Assembly: GCF_030348825.1 (NCBI RefSeq)
Contig: NZ_JAUCES010000005.1
Coordinates: 2,046,001-2,110,000, forward strand
Length of the DNA: 64,000 bases
Source: Fictibacillus sp. b24
Lineage (GTDB): Bacteria; Bacillota; Bacilli; Bacillales; Fictibacillaceae
Direction of reading: 5' to 3'
The translations under genes were made by a program, and so were the position numbers. The notes beneath the pieces are model-generated. The model saw only the letters and a program-made list of their open reading frames with translations, made no database searches and had not been told where the DNA came from. Every line of letters starts with the position of its first letter. Positions within the stretch are counted from its first letter, which is position 1. Of this stretch, positions 48,747 through 57,107 are shown piece after piece.

Positions 48747-48872
48747 CGATAATTGTCGAGCATTAGCAACTCGCCGATATATGTGCAAAACTCGCCGGAT
48801 TATAGCTAAAACTCGCTGGAATAAGTCCGAAATTTCTAGTATTATTCCAAAACTTTCAGGAATTATCGGTAG
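48747..48872 (+). repeat. 21-bp-period degenerate tandem array 1
   Basis: Successive units start at 48768, 48789, 48810, 48831 and about 48851: AACTCGCCGATATATGTG.., AACTCGCCGGATTATAGC.., AACTCGCTGGAATAAGTC.., then weaker ones. A partial unit precedes. The reverse complement of unit 2 reads CGGCGAGTTTTAGCTATAAT, the same family as array 2b. Confidence 0.75.
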
Positions 48873-49072
48873 GGATACCCCACCCAGTATAGATTAAAGT
48901 CCGTCATGAGAACCTTCTTTGCAGCTATTTTGTTCTGGTTATCAAAATTCAACAGAAATTATTACGAAATAGGTTGTTTTTTCAAGTTCTTCGAGCGTAA
49001 CAACAGCTTTCATGCACGTTAACCGCCTAAATTATAACAGATAAGAACACACGTTACCTCTGAAACTAGACA

Positions 49073-49109
49073 AAATAAAAAGCAGACCGGAATGAACACC
49101 GGTCTGCTT
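49073..49109 (-). terminator. Terminator after dapA
   Basis: AAGCAGACCGG ... CCGGTCTGCTT, perfect 11-bp stem; the minus strand continues TTTTATTTTG. Confidence 0.9.
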
Positions 49110-49111
49110 CT

Positions 49112-49981
49112 TTATAGACTATTTAATCGTAAGGAAAGTGCTTCTCTTTCAGTTTGGTTTAAAGGCAATAAAGGAAGTCTTACACCACCAACATCAAGAC
49201 CTTTTAATTGCAATGCAGTCTTTACTGGCGCAGGACTTGGCGCTTTAAAGAGCTCGTGCATTACAGGCAGAAGTTTACGGTGAAGTTTTGCAGCTTCTTT
49301 GTTTTCCCCATTCTGAAATGCTTGAATCATCGCCTTCATCTCATTGCCGATTACATGAGAAGCCACTGATACAATTCCTGCACTACCTATTGCCAGAGAA
49401 GGAAGTGTTAATCCATCATCTCCGCAGTAAAGCAAAAAGTCATCAGGAGTTCTTTCAATAATCTCACTCATCGTATCCAAGTTACCGCCTGCATCTTTTA
49501 ATGCCACAATGTTTGGTACTTCAGCTAAACGAAGTACTGTGTCTACTGAAAAAGATACAACAGATCTTCCTGGAATGTTATAAGCCATGATCGGAAGACT
49601 AACCGCACTAGCGATCGCTTTATAATGCGCAACAATACCTTCTTGACTTGGTTTATTATAATACGGTGCAACGATCATGATGGCATCTACACCGATTTCT
49701 TCAGCTTTCTTTGAAAGATCAATTGATGCTTTCGTATTATTACTTCCAGTTCCTGCAATAACTGGTACTCTGCCATCTACTACTTTTAGTACGTGCTTAA
49801 AAAGCGCAATCTTTTCTTCTGTTGTTAATGTAGGTGACTCACCTGTTGTTCCTGCAACTACTATGCTGTCAGTCCCATTGTTAAGCAGATGGTTTACAAG
49901 CTTTGTCGTCCGTGCAAAATCGATGTTGCCTTTGCTGTCAAAAGGCGTAACCATCGCAGTACTAATACTTCCAAAATTCAT
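49112..49981 (-). CDS. dapA: 4-hydroxy-tetrahydrodipicolinate synthase
   Basis: Condenses aspartate semialdehyde and pyruvate, the first step committed to DAP/lysine; its product is also the substrate of dipicolinate synthase (SpoVFA/B) encoded next door. A 289-residue TIM-barrel aldolase. The Schiff-base lysine is in VALKDAGGN (about 160), the motif GTTGES (about 43-48) and the catalytic Tyr in MAYNIPGRS. The ATG at 49979-49981 (MNFGSIS) has GGAG 8 bases upstream; an in-frame GTG three codons earlier overlaps that site. Last gene of asd-dapG-dapA. Confidence 0.96.
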   Translation of the reverse strand: MNFGSISTAMVTPFDSKGNIDFARTTKLVNHLLNNGTDSIVVAGTTGESPTLTTEEKIALFKHVLKVVDGRVPVIAGTGSNNTKASIDLSKKAEEIGVDAIMIVAPYYNKPSQEGIVAHYKAIASAVSLPIMAYNIPGRSVVSFSVDTVLRLAEVPNIVALKDAGGNLDTMSEIIERTPDDFLLYCGDDGLTLPSLAIGSAGIVSVASHVIGNEMKAMIQAFQNGENKEAAKLHRKLLPVMHELFKAPSPAPVKTALQLKGLDVGGVRLPLLPLNQTEREALSLRLNSL

Positions 49982-49993
49982 TTCGTTCACTCC

Positions 49994-51259
49994 TCAATAC
50001 TCATTAAACTGCTGCTGAACAATTTCTTGAAGATTTGCTGATATTCCTTCTTCATTTAATCGGAATGTAGAATGAAGTGCATTTACCGATTCTATTAGGT
50101 CTTCTTTTTTAACGAGTACCCATATCGTTGTATGAGAGTCGGCCGATTGCAAGATCTGAATGTTCTTGCTTGATAGAGATTCAACGATCGCAGCTGTAAC
50201 ACCTGGTGTTCCCGCTATGCCTGCCCCTACAGCAGATACTTTGGCACATTCACGATTTACTTCTGGTTCATAACCCAGCTCTTTTAATTTTCTAAGAGCC
50301 ATATCGGTTTTATCTTCCATGATTGTATATACAACACCTTTTGGACTGATGTTGATAAAATCGACAGAAATCTGTTCTTGAGCCATCGCTTTAAATACTT
50401 TTGTATGCAGATCATATTGTCCATCGTTGGCATATACTTTAATTTGAGTAATGTTGGACACATGTGCGATACCCGTAATGATGGATTCTTGGATGTCTTT
50501 TCCAGCAGGGCCTTTCATTGCTGAAGTAACGAGCGTTCCAGGAAGATCTGAGTACGTAGAACGAATTCTTAACGGTATCTTCGCTTGCATGGCAATCTCT
50601 ACTGCACGCGGATGGATGACTTTAGCACCTTGATAAGCCATGTTGCATATTTCAGCATAAGTTACGACGGAAAGCGGCCTTGCGTCTTTAACAAGCCTAG
50701 GGTCAGCTGTCATAACGCCCTCGACATCGGTAAAAATATCGATAAACTCTGCTTCCAATGCCGCACCCAATGCCGAAGCACTTGTGTCGCTTCCGCCTCT
50801 TCCAAGTGTTGCGATGTCTCCTGTTTTGGACTGTCCTTGAAACCCTGCAACAACCACAACTTGATTGTTCTGTAGTTCAGACTTTATCCGATCCACTTTC
50901 ATATCTACAATTCTGGCATTAGAAAAGTCGTCATTTGTCCTGAATCCCGCTTGGGGACCAGTCAACGCAGCAGCAGATAATCCTGAAGCATTTAACAAGC
51001 CTGAAAATACGACAGAAGAGATGATCTCTCCACAAGATAAAAGTAGATCTTGTTCTCGATTTGATATTTTGTTTTTGTCATCTAAAAGACTTAATAAAGT
51101 GTCTGTAGCATACGGATCACCAAAACGCCCCATCGCTGAAACAACACAAACTACTTTATAACCTTCATCAACGGCCTTTTTTATATGACGGACTGCTTCA
51201 ATGCGGCCCGTATCATCTTTTAAAGAAGTTCCCCCAAATTTTTGAACGATAATCTTCAT
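49994..51259 (-). CDS. dapG: Aspartokinase I
   Basis: Phosphorylates aspartate, the entry to the aspartate family of amino acids. 421 residues: the kinase domain (KFGGTS at about 7-12, GRGGSDTSASAL near 158) and two C-terminal ACT domains (about 265-400) for feedback control. In B. subtilis the DapG isozyme is the DAP-inhibited one; assignment is by synteny with asd and dapA. GAAGGTG precedes the ATG. Confidence 0.95.
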   Translation of the reverse strand: MKIIVQKFGGTSLKDDTGRIEAVRHIKKAVDEGYKVVCVVSAMGRFGDPYATDTLLSLLDDKNKISNREQDLLLSCGEIISSVVFSGLLNASGLSAAALTGPQAGFRTNDDFSNARIVDMKVDRIKSELQNNQVVVVAGFQGQSKTGDIATLGRGGSDTSASALGAALEAEFIDIFTDVEGVMTADPRLVKDARPLSVVTYAEICNMAYQGAKVIHPRAVEIAMQAKIPLRIRSTYSDLPGTLVTSAMKGPAGKDIQESIITGIAHVSNITQIKVYANDGQYDLHTKVFKAMAQEQISVDFINISPKGVVYTIMEDKTDMALRKLKELGYEPEVNRECAKVSAVGAGIAGTPGVTAAIVESLSSKNIQILQSADSHTTIWVLVKKEDLIESVNALHSTFRLNEEGISANLQEIVQQQFNEY

Positions 51260-51280
51260 GAATGCACCTTCTTTATAAAA

Positions 51281-52324
51281 TTAAAGCAGATTTAATTTGA
51301 TTAAGCTTTCTGCAATCTGTACTGAGTTGAAAGCCGCTCCTTTTAATAAGTTATCTGACACAACCCACATATGATAGGCATTATCACGGTCTAAGTCTTT
51401 GCGGATTCTGCCTACGAATACGTCAGGCAATCCAGCTGCTAATGCAGGCATTGGATAAATCTGCTCTTCAGGCTGATCTTGCAGTGTTACTCCTGGTGCT
51501 GCTATTAAAAGGTCTCTTATCTCTTGTACAGAAGGATTGCCTTTCTCGAACTCTGCATATAAAGATTCAGAGTGTCCTGTTTCAACTGGCAATCTTACAC
51601 AAGTTGCAGCAATCTCAAGGTTCTCAAGATGCATGATTTTCTTTGTTTCATTCATCATCTTTAATTCTTCAAATGTATACCCGTTATCTTCAAACTTATC
51701 AATTTGAGGAACAGCATTAAACGCGATTTGATAATGTTTTTTATCAGATGCACATGGCATGATCGAAGCTTCAAAAGGTTCATCGTTAAGAATTGCTCTA
51801 GATTGTTCTTTTAATTCTTCAACCGCTTTTGCTCCTGCTCCTGAAACAGCTTGATACGTAGAAACGATAACCTTTTTAAGTCCATACTTTTCGTGAAGAG
51901 GCTGCAGTGCTACAACCATCTGAATCGTTGAACAGTTAGGATTTGCAATGATTCCATTATGTTTTAATAAATCTTGTTCGTTTACTTCAGGTACAACTAG
52001 CGGTACATTCGGATCCATTCTGAATGCACTCGTGTTATCAACAACGATTGCTCCTCTTTTCACCGCTTCATGTGCAAGCGCTTTTGACACAGAACCGCCT
52101 GCGGAAAACAAAGCGAGATCCACACCTTCAAAAGCTTCTGGTGTTGCTTCTTGAATGGTATGAGACTCTCCATTAAATGTGATGACCTGTCCTGCAGATC
52201 TTTTACTGGCAAGAAGGGACAGCTTCTTGATCGGAAAATTCTTTTCACTTAACGTATTTAACATCTGCTGGCCTACTGCGCCAGTTGCTCCTACTACAGC
52301 TACATGAAATGATTTTTGGCTCAT
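51281..52324 (-). CDS. asd: Aspartate-semialdehyde dehydrogenase
   Basis: Reduces aspartyl phosphate to the semialdehyde. 347 residues. NADP motif GATGAVGQQ (about 12-20), active-site Cys in NPNCSTIQ (about 130), and the later base His/Glu segment VRLPVETGHSES. It starts the asd-dapG-dapA unit, with dapG 21 bp downstream. A hairpin (52371-52398) lies between spoVFB and asd, so asd may have its own promoter during growth. Confidence 0.96.
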   Translation of the reverse strand: MSQKSFHVAVVGATGAVGQQMLNTLSEKNFPIKKLSLLASKRSAGQVITFNGESHTIQEATPEAFEGVDLALFSAGGSVSKALAHEAVKRGAIVVDNTSAFRMDPNVPLVVPEVNEQDLLKHNGIIANPNCSTIQMVVALQPLHEKYGLKKVIVSTYQAVSGAGAKAVEELKEQSRAILNDEPFEASIMPCASDKKHYQIAFNAVPQIDKFEDNGYTFEELKMMNETKKIMHLENLEIAATCVRLPVETGHSESLYAEFEKGNPSVQEIRDLLIAAPGVTLQDQPEEQIYPMPALAAGLPDVFVGRIRKDLDRDNAYHMWVVSDNLLKGAAFNSVQIAESLIKLNLL

Positions 52325-52370
52325 ACTTTATTAACTCCTTTATTGTTTAAGGTAAGCAAGTTACAACAGA

Positions 52371-52398
52371 AGGAGAAACTCAAGAATCGGTTTCTCCT
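52371..52398 (-). terminator. Hairpin between spoVFB and asd
   Basis: AGGAGAAAC-N10-GTTTCTCCT, perfect 9-bp stem. The following minus-strand sequence (TCTGTTGTAAC) is only weakly T-rich, so this may be a leaky terminator separating the sporulation genes from the lysine genes. Confidence 0.5.
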
Positions 52399-52468
52399 AA
52401 ATAATCCATATAATTTATCATATTTTATCATAAACTTTGACGTTATGAACGGATTTTCTTCTGCTGTT

Positions 52469-53056
52469 TTAATCTGCCACCCTAAGTACAGGCTGGAGCT
52501 GCTTACCTTCGAGTGCATATTCGATGGTTTCAATCAGCGTATCCATATGAGCCACTAAGGAATTTTGCTTTTTTACTGGATCATCTTGACTGAATGGAAT
52601 AAAGTAAATGTTTTTGGTTGCCATCAAGCGCATAATATTCACACCGTTCAATCCTAAACCATCATTGGTGGATATACCAAGCACTACTGGTTTTTGATTT
52701 CGTAGTGTAGCTTTTGCTCCCATCAACACAGGGGAGTCAGTCATTGCATTTGCAAACTTGCTTATCGAGTTGCCTGTAAGTGGCGCAATTACCATACAGT
52801 CCAGTGGAGTTTTCGGTCCGAATGGTTCTGCTTTTACAATCGAATCAACAGGATCGTTGCCTGTGATCAGCTTTATTTTTTCAACCCATTCTCCTTCTGT
52901 TCCAAAACGTGTAGTCGTATGCTGAACCGTATGGGTGAAGAACGGAGAAACGTTAGCACCTAGATCTACTAGTTTTTGAATCTGTGGAAATACGGCATCA
53001 TACGTACAATGGGAGCCTGTTAGACCAAAACCGATATGCTTCCCTTTAAAATTCAT
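52469..53056 (-). CDS. spoVFB: Dipicolinate synthase subunit B
   Basis: A 195-residue flavoprotein of the HFCD/Dfp fold (GKHIGFGLTGSHCTYDAVFPQ, APLTGNSISKFANAMTDSP). With SpoVFA it oxidizes dihydrodipicolinate to dipicolinic acid in the mother cell; the acid is stored in the spore core with calcium. It starts 5 bp after the spoVFA stop. The proteins match the B. subtilis pair in order and length. Confidence 0.95.
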   Translation of the reverse strand: MNFKGKHIGFGLTGSHCTYDAVFPQIQKLVDLGANVSPFFTHTVQHTTTRFGTEGEWVEKIKLITGNDPVDSIVKAEPFGPKTPLDCMVIAPLTGNSISKFANAMTDSPVLMGAKATLRNQKPVVLGISTNDGLGLNGVNIMRLMATKNIYFIPFSQDDPVKKQNSLVAHMDTLIETIEYALEGKQLQPVLRVAD

Positions 53057-53061
53057 GATAA

Positions 53062-53955
53062 CTACCCCTTCCGCTTTTTAAATTCATTGATTAACAGCTG
53101 CGAAAGTACATTGGCAACGATTTTCCCCGCTGTTTTAGGAGCGACAATTCCCGGTAACCCTGGGGCAAGCAGAGCTTTGATCCCGCGTTTTTCAGCATAC
53201 CTAAAATCAGTCCCCCCAGGTTTAGATGCCAAATCAACAATCAGTGTATGTGATGGAAACTTCGAAATAACATCTGCGTTGACGATTTGTGTTGGTATGG
53301 TATTAATGCAAACATCTGTCTCATATACTTCATTCTTTAAGTTATCTAGATGAAACGGAATCATTCCCATTTCAGAAATTCTAGCCATATGTTCTGACTT
53401 TCTAGCTCCTACTTTTACACGTGCTCCTAACGCTTGGAACGTGCGTGCTACACTCATTCCTACACGTCCGAAACCTAAAACAACCGTATTGGATTGATGG
53501 ATAGTAATGTCTGTATGCTGAATCACCATCATGATCGTACCTTCAACTGTAGGAATGCTGTTATAGATCGCCACATCATCTCTCTCAAACAATTTTGTCA
53601 GCTTTCTATTGCTATTTTTCGTAATACCGTCCAAATACGGGTTACTGATTCCAGAAAACACGTGGCAATGACTTTTTGTCTTTTTCAAATGATCTTCTGT
53701 TAAAATCATTTTGCGATTAGAAAATATGGTATCAATCTCCCCTTGCAACCCGGTTCCACTTACAGGCAAAATGATGCTATCTAACTTTGAAAAATCAACT
53801 TCGTCTATATCCATCTTTGATGCTCCGGTAAATCCATGATCGAGTTGATCATAGCCAATAAGTGTAAGTAAAGCATCTAGCTCTGTTAATTTCCGAATAA
53901 CTTCTAGCTGTCTCGCATCGCCGCCAAAAACAGCGATATGCAAATCCGTTAACAT
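53062..53955 (-). CDS. spoVFA: Dipicolinate synthase subunit A
   Basis: A 297-residue dehydrogenase-like subunit, the same length as the B. subtilis protein. The N-terminal nucleotide fold starts IAVFGGDARQLEVIRKL, and a second Rossmann motif VLGFGRVGMSVAR lies in the middle (about 158). The ATG at 53953-53955 (MLTDLHIAV) follows a purine-rich GGAGAAAGGGGAG; a longer frame to 54015 is rejected. A sigma-K-like promoter is present upstream. The adjacent ymxH gene of B. subtilis is missing. Confidence 0.95.
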   Translation of the reverse strand: MLTDLHIAVFGGDARQLEVIRKLTELDALLTLIGYDQLDHGFTGASKMDIDEVDFSKLDSIILPVSGTGLQGEIDTIFSNRKMILTEDHLKKTKSHCHVFSGISNPYLDGITKNSNRKLTKLFERDDVAIYNSIPTVEGTIMMVIQHTDITIHQSNTVVLGFGRVGMSVARTFQALGARVKVGARKSEHMARISEMGMIPFHLDNLKNEVYETDVCINTIPTQIVNADVISKFPSHTLIVDLASKPGGTDFRYAEKRGIKALLAPGLPGIVAPKTAGKIVANVLSQLLINEFKKRKG

Positions 53956-54012
53956 TCTTTCTCCCCTTTCTCCGTTGTTCCTATATTGCAGGGGATTGCT
54001 ATCCACGTTCAT

Positions 54013-54041
54013 CATAATATGAATACCCCGCCTATCTGGTT
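54013..54041 (-). promoter_or_regulatory. Sigma-K-like promoter of spoVFA-spoVFB
   Basis: On the minus strand: AACC (-35, 54038-54041), 16 bp, CATATTATG (-10, 54013-54021). Consensus is mACm-N16-CATAnnnTA; one mismatch at the last base. spoVF is sigma-K controlled in B. subtilis. Confidence 0.6.
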
Positions 54042-54190
54042 ACACAAGATACGCTTTTCACAACGGCATAACTTACTTTCAAGTAGAAATAAAATGCTAT
54101 TGACACGAACAATAGGTTTCAATCAACACCATTATATTCATGAGCATCTCCTATGTTTGGGGCAATATGAAAACGTGGAGCCCATTTTTT

Positions 54191-54264
54191 AAAAGGCAGT
54201 TTTCGTAAACATGTTTGCTCTTAAAAGCAATAGATGTCCGCTCCCTACAGGGTGCTTGTTTTCC
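54191..54264 (+). repeat. Dispersed palindromic element, copy H, 5' fragment
   Basis: AAAAGGCAGTTTTCGTAAAC ... GTTTGCTCTT matches the left end of copy D, followed by a degenerate TGTCCGCTCC and GGGTGCTTGTTTTCC, then the family sequence stops. Confidence 0.6.
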
Positions 54265-54352
54265 ACATCAGATTTTTGAGATTGGGAAGAGAGTAAGTCA
54301 GAATTGACGAATACTAGATATCTTTATCAGAGACCTAGTTTTTTGAGGTAAG

Positions 54353-54390
54353 AAAATGGTGAGCCAGCAGCGGCTGGCTCACCATTTTTT
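54353..54390 (+). terminator. Orphan strong terminator-like hairpin
   Basis: AAAATGGTGAGCCAGC-agcg-GCTGGCTCACCATTTT, a perfect 16-bp stem, then T-run (six Ts in total) on the plus strand. No plus-strand gene precedes it. On the minus strand the tail is TTTTCT, so it could also act weakly there. Confidence 0.7.
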
Positions 54391-54418
54391 AATGTGGATA
54401 CGGTACGTGTTCTTACCC

Positions 54419-54543
54419 GTTCGCGCATAAGTACAAGATTTTCTCGTAGTAGAATCGAGTTTGCTCGCAGAATATAGTTTGTTCTCGCACAAATGGATCA
54501 TTTCCGCGCACATCTAGTCGATTTACACGCAAACAGAACAAAA
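54419..54543 (+). repeat. 21-bp-period degenerate tandem array 2a
   Basis: A CG dinucleotide in a TCTCGCA/CCGCGCA context recurs at 54424, 54445, 54466, 54486, 54507 and 54528, i.e. every 20-21 bp. Example units: TGCTCGCAGAATATAGTTTG, TCTCGCACAAATGGATCATT. The unit differs from arrays 1 and 2b but has the same period. Confidence 0.7.
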
Positions 54544-54610
54544 CTAATGCTTTTTCGGGTATCAAAAGTTATTCCCGTTTTTACCAAGGGGGTATTACAG
54601 CCCTTAATTC

Positions 54611-54715
54611 TAGAAGTTTTAAGAATAATTCCTGAAAATCAGGAGTTAATTCCGCGAGTTTTGGTCATAATCCCGCGAGTTTTCCTAATATATCCGCGAG
54701 TTGATAAGCTCGACA
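54611..54715 (+). repeat. 21-bp-period degenerate tandem array 2b
   Basis: Units start at 54611, 54632, 54653, 54674 and 54695. The last three begin CGCGAGTT (CGCGAGTTTTGGTCATAATC, CGCGAGTTTTCCTAATATAT, CGCGAGTTGATAAGCTC); the first two are more diverged. Same family as array 1, in opposite orientation. Confidence 0.78.
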
Positions 54716-54767
54716 AATGCCGAGCAGTCTTATACCCTCACCCCTTAAAAAAATAGTTTGCTTAAAC

Positions 54768-54796
54768 AACAAAAAAACCCGGAAATTCCGGGTTTT
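54768..54796 (-). terminator. Terminator after mlpA
   Basis: AAAACCCGGAA-a-TTCCGGGTTTT with T7 on the minus strand. Confidence 0.9.
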
Positions 54797-54812
54797 CACG
54801 TATAGTGATATG

Positions 54813-56054
54813 TTATTGAAGCCCTTTTGGAAGTTCTCCTTGAGGACTTACTAATGAAGCAGAACATCCTTCACTGAAAATGGATTCTATTAATGAATTT
54901 ACATCTTCTTTTGAAACGTTATCGATTGATTCAACCATATCATCTAACGTACGGTGATATCCTAAGATCAGCTCGTGTTTTCCGTTTCGGCTCATTCTGC
55001 TGTTCGTGCTCTCTAGACTCAGCATCAAGTTTCCTTTAATCTGTTCTTTCGAGTTTTTCAATTCTTTATCTGTAATTCCATTCTCTTTCAAATCATCAAC
55101 AATATTTAAAATTGTATTATACAATTCATCTAATTGATGCGGTGCGGTTCCACCATAAATTGTGAAGATTCCATTATCCTGAAACGCGGAATGATAGGAG
55201 AATACAGAATAAGCTAAGCCTCTTTGCTCTCTGACTTCTTGAAAAAGCCGGCTTGACATGCTCGAACCAAATACGTTGTTAAGAATAATTAAACTGTAGC
55301 TGCGCTTGTCTTTAAGTGAAAGTCCAGGAAAGCCAAGACATAAATGAGCTTGTTCGGTTTCTTTTTTTCGTGCCAGCTTTTCAGGATGAAAAACAGGAGA
55401 TTGTATTTCAGGCTTTATGATGCTGCTCGTTTTATAATTTCCGAACCACTTCTCAGCTTGTTGTATGAATGATTCATCAATATTTCCAGCTACTGAAATG
55501 ACTACTTCCTCTGGAACGTAATGACTGTTCATATAATCACGTAAAGTATTACCTGTAAACGTGTTCAGCGTCTCTTCTGTACCTAAAATCGGAAAACCAA
55601 GTTCATGGTTTTGATAACTTGCCCGACTAAGCATGTCATGAACAATATCATCTGGAGTATCTTCATACATTTTGATTTCTTCTAAGACAACATTCTTTTC
55701 TTTTAAAAGCTCGCCTTCGTCAAAGGTAGAGTTAAAAAACATATCTGCTAATACTTCTAATGCGTAAGGTGCATGTGTATCTAAAACCTTTGCGTAATAA
55801 CACGTATATTCTTTAGAAGTAAAAGCATTAACTTGGCCGCCTATGCTATCAAATGATTCGGCAATTTCTCTAGCACTTCTAGTTTTTGTCCCTTTAAAGA
55901 ACATATGCTCTAGGAAATGAGAGATCCCGTTGTTTTTTGTATTCTCAAACCTTGAGCCCGTACCAATCCAAACTCCGATCGCTACAGAACGAACGGTCGG
56001 AATATTTTCCAAAACGACTCGGACGCCGTTTGAACACGTATGTCTTTTAATCAA
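54813..56054 (-). CDS. mlpA: M16 zinc protease MlpA (YmxG)
   Basis: A 413-residue M16 metallopeptidase resembling mitochondrial processing peptidase. The HxxEH motif is in ISHFLEHMFFKGT (about 45-57), and the distal Glu segment KNVVLEEIKMYEDTPDD follows. The start is a TTG (MIKRHTCSNG), 8 bases after GGGGG. In B. subtilis mlpA affects regulation of protease genes. It follows ylxY and precedes the spoVF region, where ymxH is missing. Confidence 0.93.
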   Translation of the reverse strand: MIKRHTCSNGVRVVLENIPTVRSVAIGVWIGTGSRFENTKNNGISHFLEHMFFKGTKTRSAREIAESFDSIGGQVNAFTSKEYTCYYAKVLDTHAPYALEVLADMFFNSTFDEGELLKEKNVVLEEIKMYEDTPDDIVHDMLSRASYQNHELGFPILGTEETLNTFTGNTLRDYMNSHYVPEEVVISVAGNIDESFIQQAEKWFGNYKTSSIIKPEIQSPVFHPEKLARKKETEQAHLCLGFPGLSLKDKRSYSLIILNNVFGSSMSSRLFQEVREQRGLAYSVFSYHSAFQDNGIFTIYGGTAPHQLDELYNTILNIVDDLKENGITDKELKNSKEQIKGNLMLSLESTNSRMSRNGKHELILGYHRTLDDMVESIDNVSKEDVNSLIESIFSEGCSASLVSPQGELPKGLQ

Positions 56055-56132
56055 ACTTGTTTCCCCCTAGCTGTCAGTTGTTCCACAATAATCATAGGAA
56101 CAATATACCATTATCACAACTCCTGCACAACT

Positions 56133-57107
56133 TTACTTGATGGTTTTTGGCAGCAGCCTTTTTTCATCCATCAAATCAGAAACTGTTCCGATGCTATATC
56201 CTTTTTCTTTTATTCCTTTGATTAGTTTCTCTAACCCCTTTGAGGATGATTCAGTTGGATGCATTAGAATCATTGCGCCAGGATGAACTTTGCCAAGTAC
56301 GCGTTTAACCATTTCATCAGGCTCTGGACCTCGCCAATCAACTGTATCAACCGACCAAAGAATGGTCTTCATATCAAGGTCTGATGCAATCTGAACGACA
56401 TCGTTGCGATAGCTTCCACTAGGAGGCGCAAACCATTTTGGAGACAGATCCAACGTTGCGTGTATTACTTCATTCGTTTGTTTTAATTCTTCAATAATGC
56501 GAGCATTTGTCATCTTTTTTAAATCAGGATGCGAGTATGCATGATTCCCGATTTCATGTTTTTCTTCCGCTATCATTTTAGCGAGTGATGGATTTTTCTT
56601 CACCCAAGAACCGTCTAGAAAGAATGTTGATTTCACATTATTCTTTTTCATCGTTTGCAGCATTCCAGGAAGATATTCATTTCCCCATGCTACATTCACT
56701 AAAAGCGTGACCATAGGTTTTTCAGGGTTGCCTCTATAAATAGGTGATGCGGGAAGATTATCCAGGTGAACGGTTGGCTCTATCTGTTTTACAACTAGCT
56801 TACTGCCGTCGTATTTATTGTCTTTCTTCATCGCTTTAAACGATGCTTCCATGTCAACAACAAGTCCATTATAACCGGGAGTGGCTTTCCAGACAGGATC
56901 GATTTCAGCATTTTTTGGAGGACTGTTTAGTTCTTTGGCTTTATCTTTGATCTGCTGATAGATTGAATTTGATTCCATTTGAGACACGGCTGTACTTTGG
57001 GCTTTAATACTTTCAATATAGGTGCTCGTAAAAGGATTATGCACCGAAAATGCAGTAGCAGTAAGAATTAAAACAACAATGGACCAGTGATGAATAGTAT
57101 TTTTCAC
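56133..57107 (-). CDS. ylxY: Polysaccharide-deacetylase-like sporulation protein YlxY
   Basis: A 324-residue protein with an N-terminal signal anchor (about 8-28) and a NodB homology domain in the C-terminal half. The metal-binding HxxxH is present (GNHAYSHPDL) and so are PPSGSYRND and the late MILMHPT histidine. The first NodB motif, normally TFDDG, reads LVNVAWGNEY, so the catalytic and metal-binding aspartates are absent. Activity as a deacetylase is therefore doubtful. The start is a GTG (MKNTIHHWS), 7 bases after GGGAGG; the frame extends to a TTG at 57128 with no site. Confidence 0.88.
   Translation of the reverse strand: MKNTIHHWSIVVLILTATAFSVHNPFTSTYIESIKAQSTAVSQMESNSIYQQIKDKAKELNSPPKNAEIDPVWKATPGYNGLVVDMEASFKAMKKDNKYDGSKLVVKQIEPTVHLDNLPASPIYRGNPEKPMVTLLVNVAWGNEYLPGMLQTMKKNNVKSTFFLDGSWVKKNPSLAKMIAEEKHEIGNHAYSHPDLKKMTNARIIEELKQTNEVIHATLDLSPKWFAPPSGSYRNDVVQIASDLDMKTILWSVDTVDWRGPEPDEMVKRVLGKVHPGAMILMHPTESSSKGLEKLIKGIKEKGYSIGTVSDLMDEKRLLPKTIK

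Larger units (their letters stand above)
48031..49111. other. 1.08-kb intergenic region between rnjB and dapA
   Basis: Holds the rnjB upstream region, repeat copy F with a second repeat inserted in it (48209-48562), a 21-bp-period array (48747-48872) and the dapA terminator. The stretches 48563-48746 and 48873-49072 show nothing recognisable. No coding frame with a ribosome site was found. Confidence 0.75.
53956..54812. other. 857-bp intergenic region between spoVFA and mlpA
   Basis: Contains the sigma-K-like promoter, a truncated repeat (54191-54264), an orphan hairpin (54353-54390), two 21-bp-period arrays (54419-54543 and 54611-54715) and the mlpA terminator. 54042-54190 and 54265-54352 show nothing recognisable. 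No ymxH frame. Confidence 0.75.

Noticed and set aside
54419-54715. CRISPR array
   Set aside because: Units are degenerate, directly adjacent and without unique spacers, and there are no cas genes.
54493-54756. Plus-strand frame of 87 codons with heptad-like IPRVLVI repeats
   Set aside because: The heptad pattern is the 21-bp DNA period read as codons. There is no ribosome site or promoter, and it spans two unrelated arrays.
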